This document shows, one piece after another, positions 40,096 to 40,565 of a stretch of 40,565 bases of DNA (the stretch's first letter is position 1; every line of letters begins with the position of its first letter). The position numbers were made by a program, and so were the translations under genes. The stretch spans positions 1 to 40,565 of the forward strand of contig JASMMK010000055.1 of NCBI GenBank assembly GCA_030748215.1, written 5' to 3'. The notes below the pieces were generated by a model, which did no database searches, had not been told where the DNA came from, and worked only from the letters and a program-made list of their open reading frames with translations. The stretch is from Candidatus Scalindua sp. GTDB lineage: Bacteria > Planctomycetota > Brocadiia > Brocadiales > Scalinduaceae.

Positions 40096-40565
40096 ATGAA
40101 ACATATATACGATTTCTTAAAATCTCAAAAAACCGGAATAATAGTCGGGTTTGCAGTTACAGGACTCCTCATAATAGGCAGTCTTATAATGAACTACTGT
40201 CCGGAATCTTACGAAGGCCTTTCGGGCGAAGATATTACCTTCTTCTTTAATGAACCTAAACTGATACACACCTGGTTCTACCTGATGTTTGTAGCATTTG
40301 CCATGTATGGAATATGTATTTTCATCTGTACACTGGACTCAATCCTCAGGAAGGTAAAGGCACGTTCCAAAAAGGTTGCTTTGTACGGTGCATCAATCGT
40401 GCATATTGGTTTTCTGGTTACGCTGGTGGCTCACCTTGTTGGAGGTATATGGTCAGAGTCAGGCAGACCAATCACGATTGCCGACCAATGGGTCCAGGCC
40501 GGAGAATATGAGCTAAAGGTTACCGGCCTTGACTCAACTACATACCCCAATGGCATGCCCAGAAA
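40096..40565 (+). CDS. System II cytochrome c maturation protein ResB-like, N-terminal part (runs off right edge)
   Basis: The frame opens at ATG 40096 and stays open to the window end, 156 residues so far. It has a hydrophobic segment (MKHIYDFLKSQKTGIIVGFAVTGLLIIGSLIMN; first helix about residues 13-32), then a short outer loop with CPESYEGLSGEDITFFFNEPK, a second helix (about 58-77), a basic cytoplasmic stretch (RKVKARSKK), a third helix, and a start of the long periplasmic domain (GGIWSESGRPITIADQWVQAGEYELKV). This is the layout of ResB/Ccs1, the partner of CcsA. The three transmembrane segments before the extracytoplasmic domain fit. The end is missing. Confidence 0.85.
   Translation, partial: MKHIYDFLKSQKTGIIVGFAVTGLLIIGSLIMNYCPESYEGLSGEDITFFFNEPKLIHTWFYLMFVAFAMYGICIFICTLDSILRKVKARSKKVALYGASIVHIGFLVTLVAHLVGGIWSESGRPITIADQWVQAGEYELKVTGLDSTTYPNGMPR

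Noticed and set aside
1-40565. CRISPR arrays, insertion sequences, phage genes, selenocysteine sites
   Set aside because: No regularly spaced direct repeats, transposases or phage proteins were seen, and the fdhA site encodes Cys.

Overview
The window reads as a piece of the chromosome of a low-GC, Gram-negative anaerobe. Gram-negative signs are an LptF/LptG-type permease, an outer-membrane beta-barrel protein, several lipoproteins and a periplasmic PBP4. Redox signs are three c-type cytochrome or cytochrome-maturation loci (a diheme lipoprotein, a cytochrome c'-like protein and a CcsA/ResB system II pair), an iron-sulfur-rich formate dehydrogenase, a benzoyl-CoA-reductase/2-hydroxyacyl-CoA-dehydratase-like system and a free-standing glycyl-radical-like domain. 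This fits an anammox planctomycete (Brocadiales, perhaps Scalindua-like), but no diagnostic gene such as hydrazine synthase is present, so the assignment is inference. I see no phage, insertion sequence or CRISPR array.

Layout, left to right. 1-165: 5' end of a secreted protein gene on the minus strand, then about 670 bp of AT-rich intergenic DNA. 835-5183 (+): a SorC-type regulator, folK-lptG-like, and lhgO, closed by a strong hairpin. 5283-7700 (-): diheme lipoprotein, outer-membrane protein and Cys-rich secreted protein. 7840-11075 (+): a complete molybdate locus (HTH-only ModE, separate di-Mop protein, modA, modB, modC). 11137-16196 (-): ferritin-like protein, molybdenum formate dehydrogenase, four-cluster ferredoxin and trpF. 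The Mo transport genes thus lie beside a large Mo enzyme. 16357-20906: cytochrome c'-like protein, P-loop kinase, fbp, and a def-fmt-DUF116 run. 21091-23055: rpsT, a histone-deacetylase-family hydrolase and an RNase H. 23093-26410 (-): the activator-dehydratase pair behind a promoter with an embedded operator-like dyad. 26688-27704: a PilZ protein and the glycyl-radical-like protein, separated by a perfect 15-bp-stem terminator. 28339-31357: groEL (no groES beside it), tRNA-Leu(CAG), smpB and ssrA (tmRNA). 31514-40565: dacB, pepA-uvrA (overlapping), a parvulin lipoprotein with a His/Gly/Met-rich tail, a 334-bp structured intergenic region, then ccsA and a truncated resB.

The points most worth following are the split ModE with a ModE-like box on its own promoter, the activator fused to a dehydratase subunit with no acyl-CoA genes around it, the solitary NrdD-like glycyl-radical domain, and a dispersed REP-like palindrome family (5774-5816 and 31417-31459). 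All functional calls come from reading motifs by eye; no database search was run.
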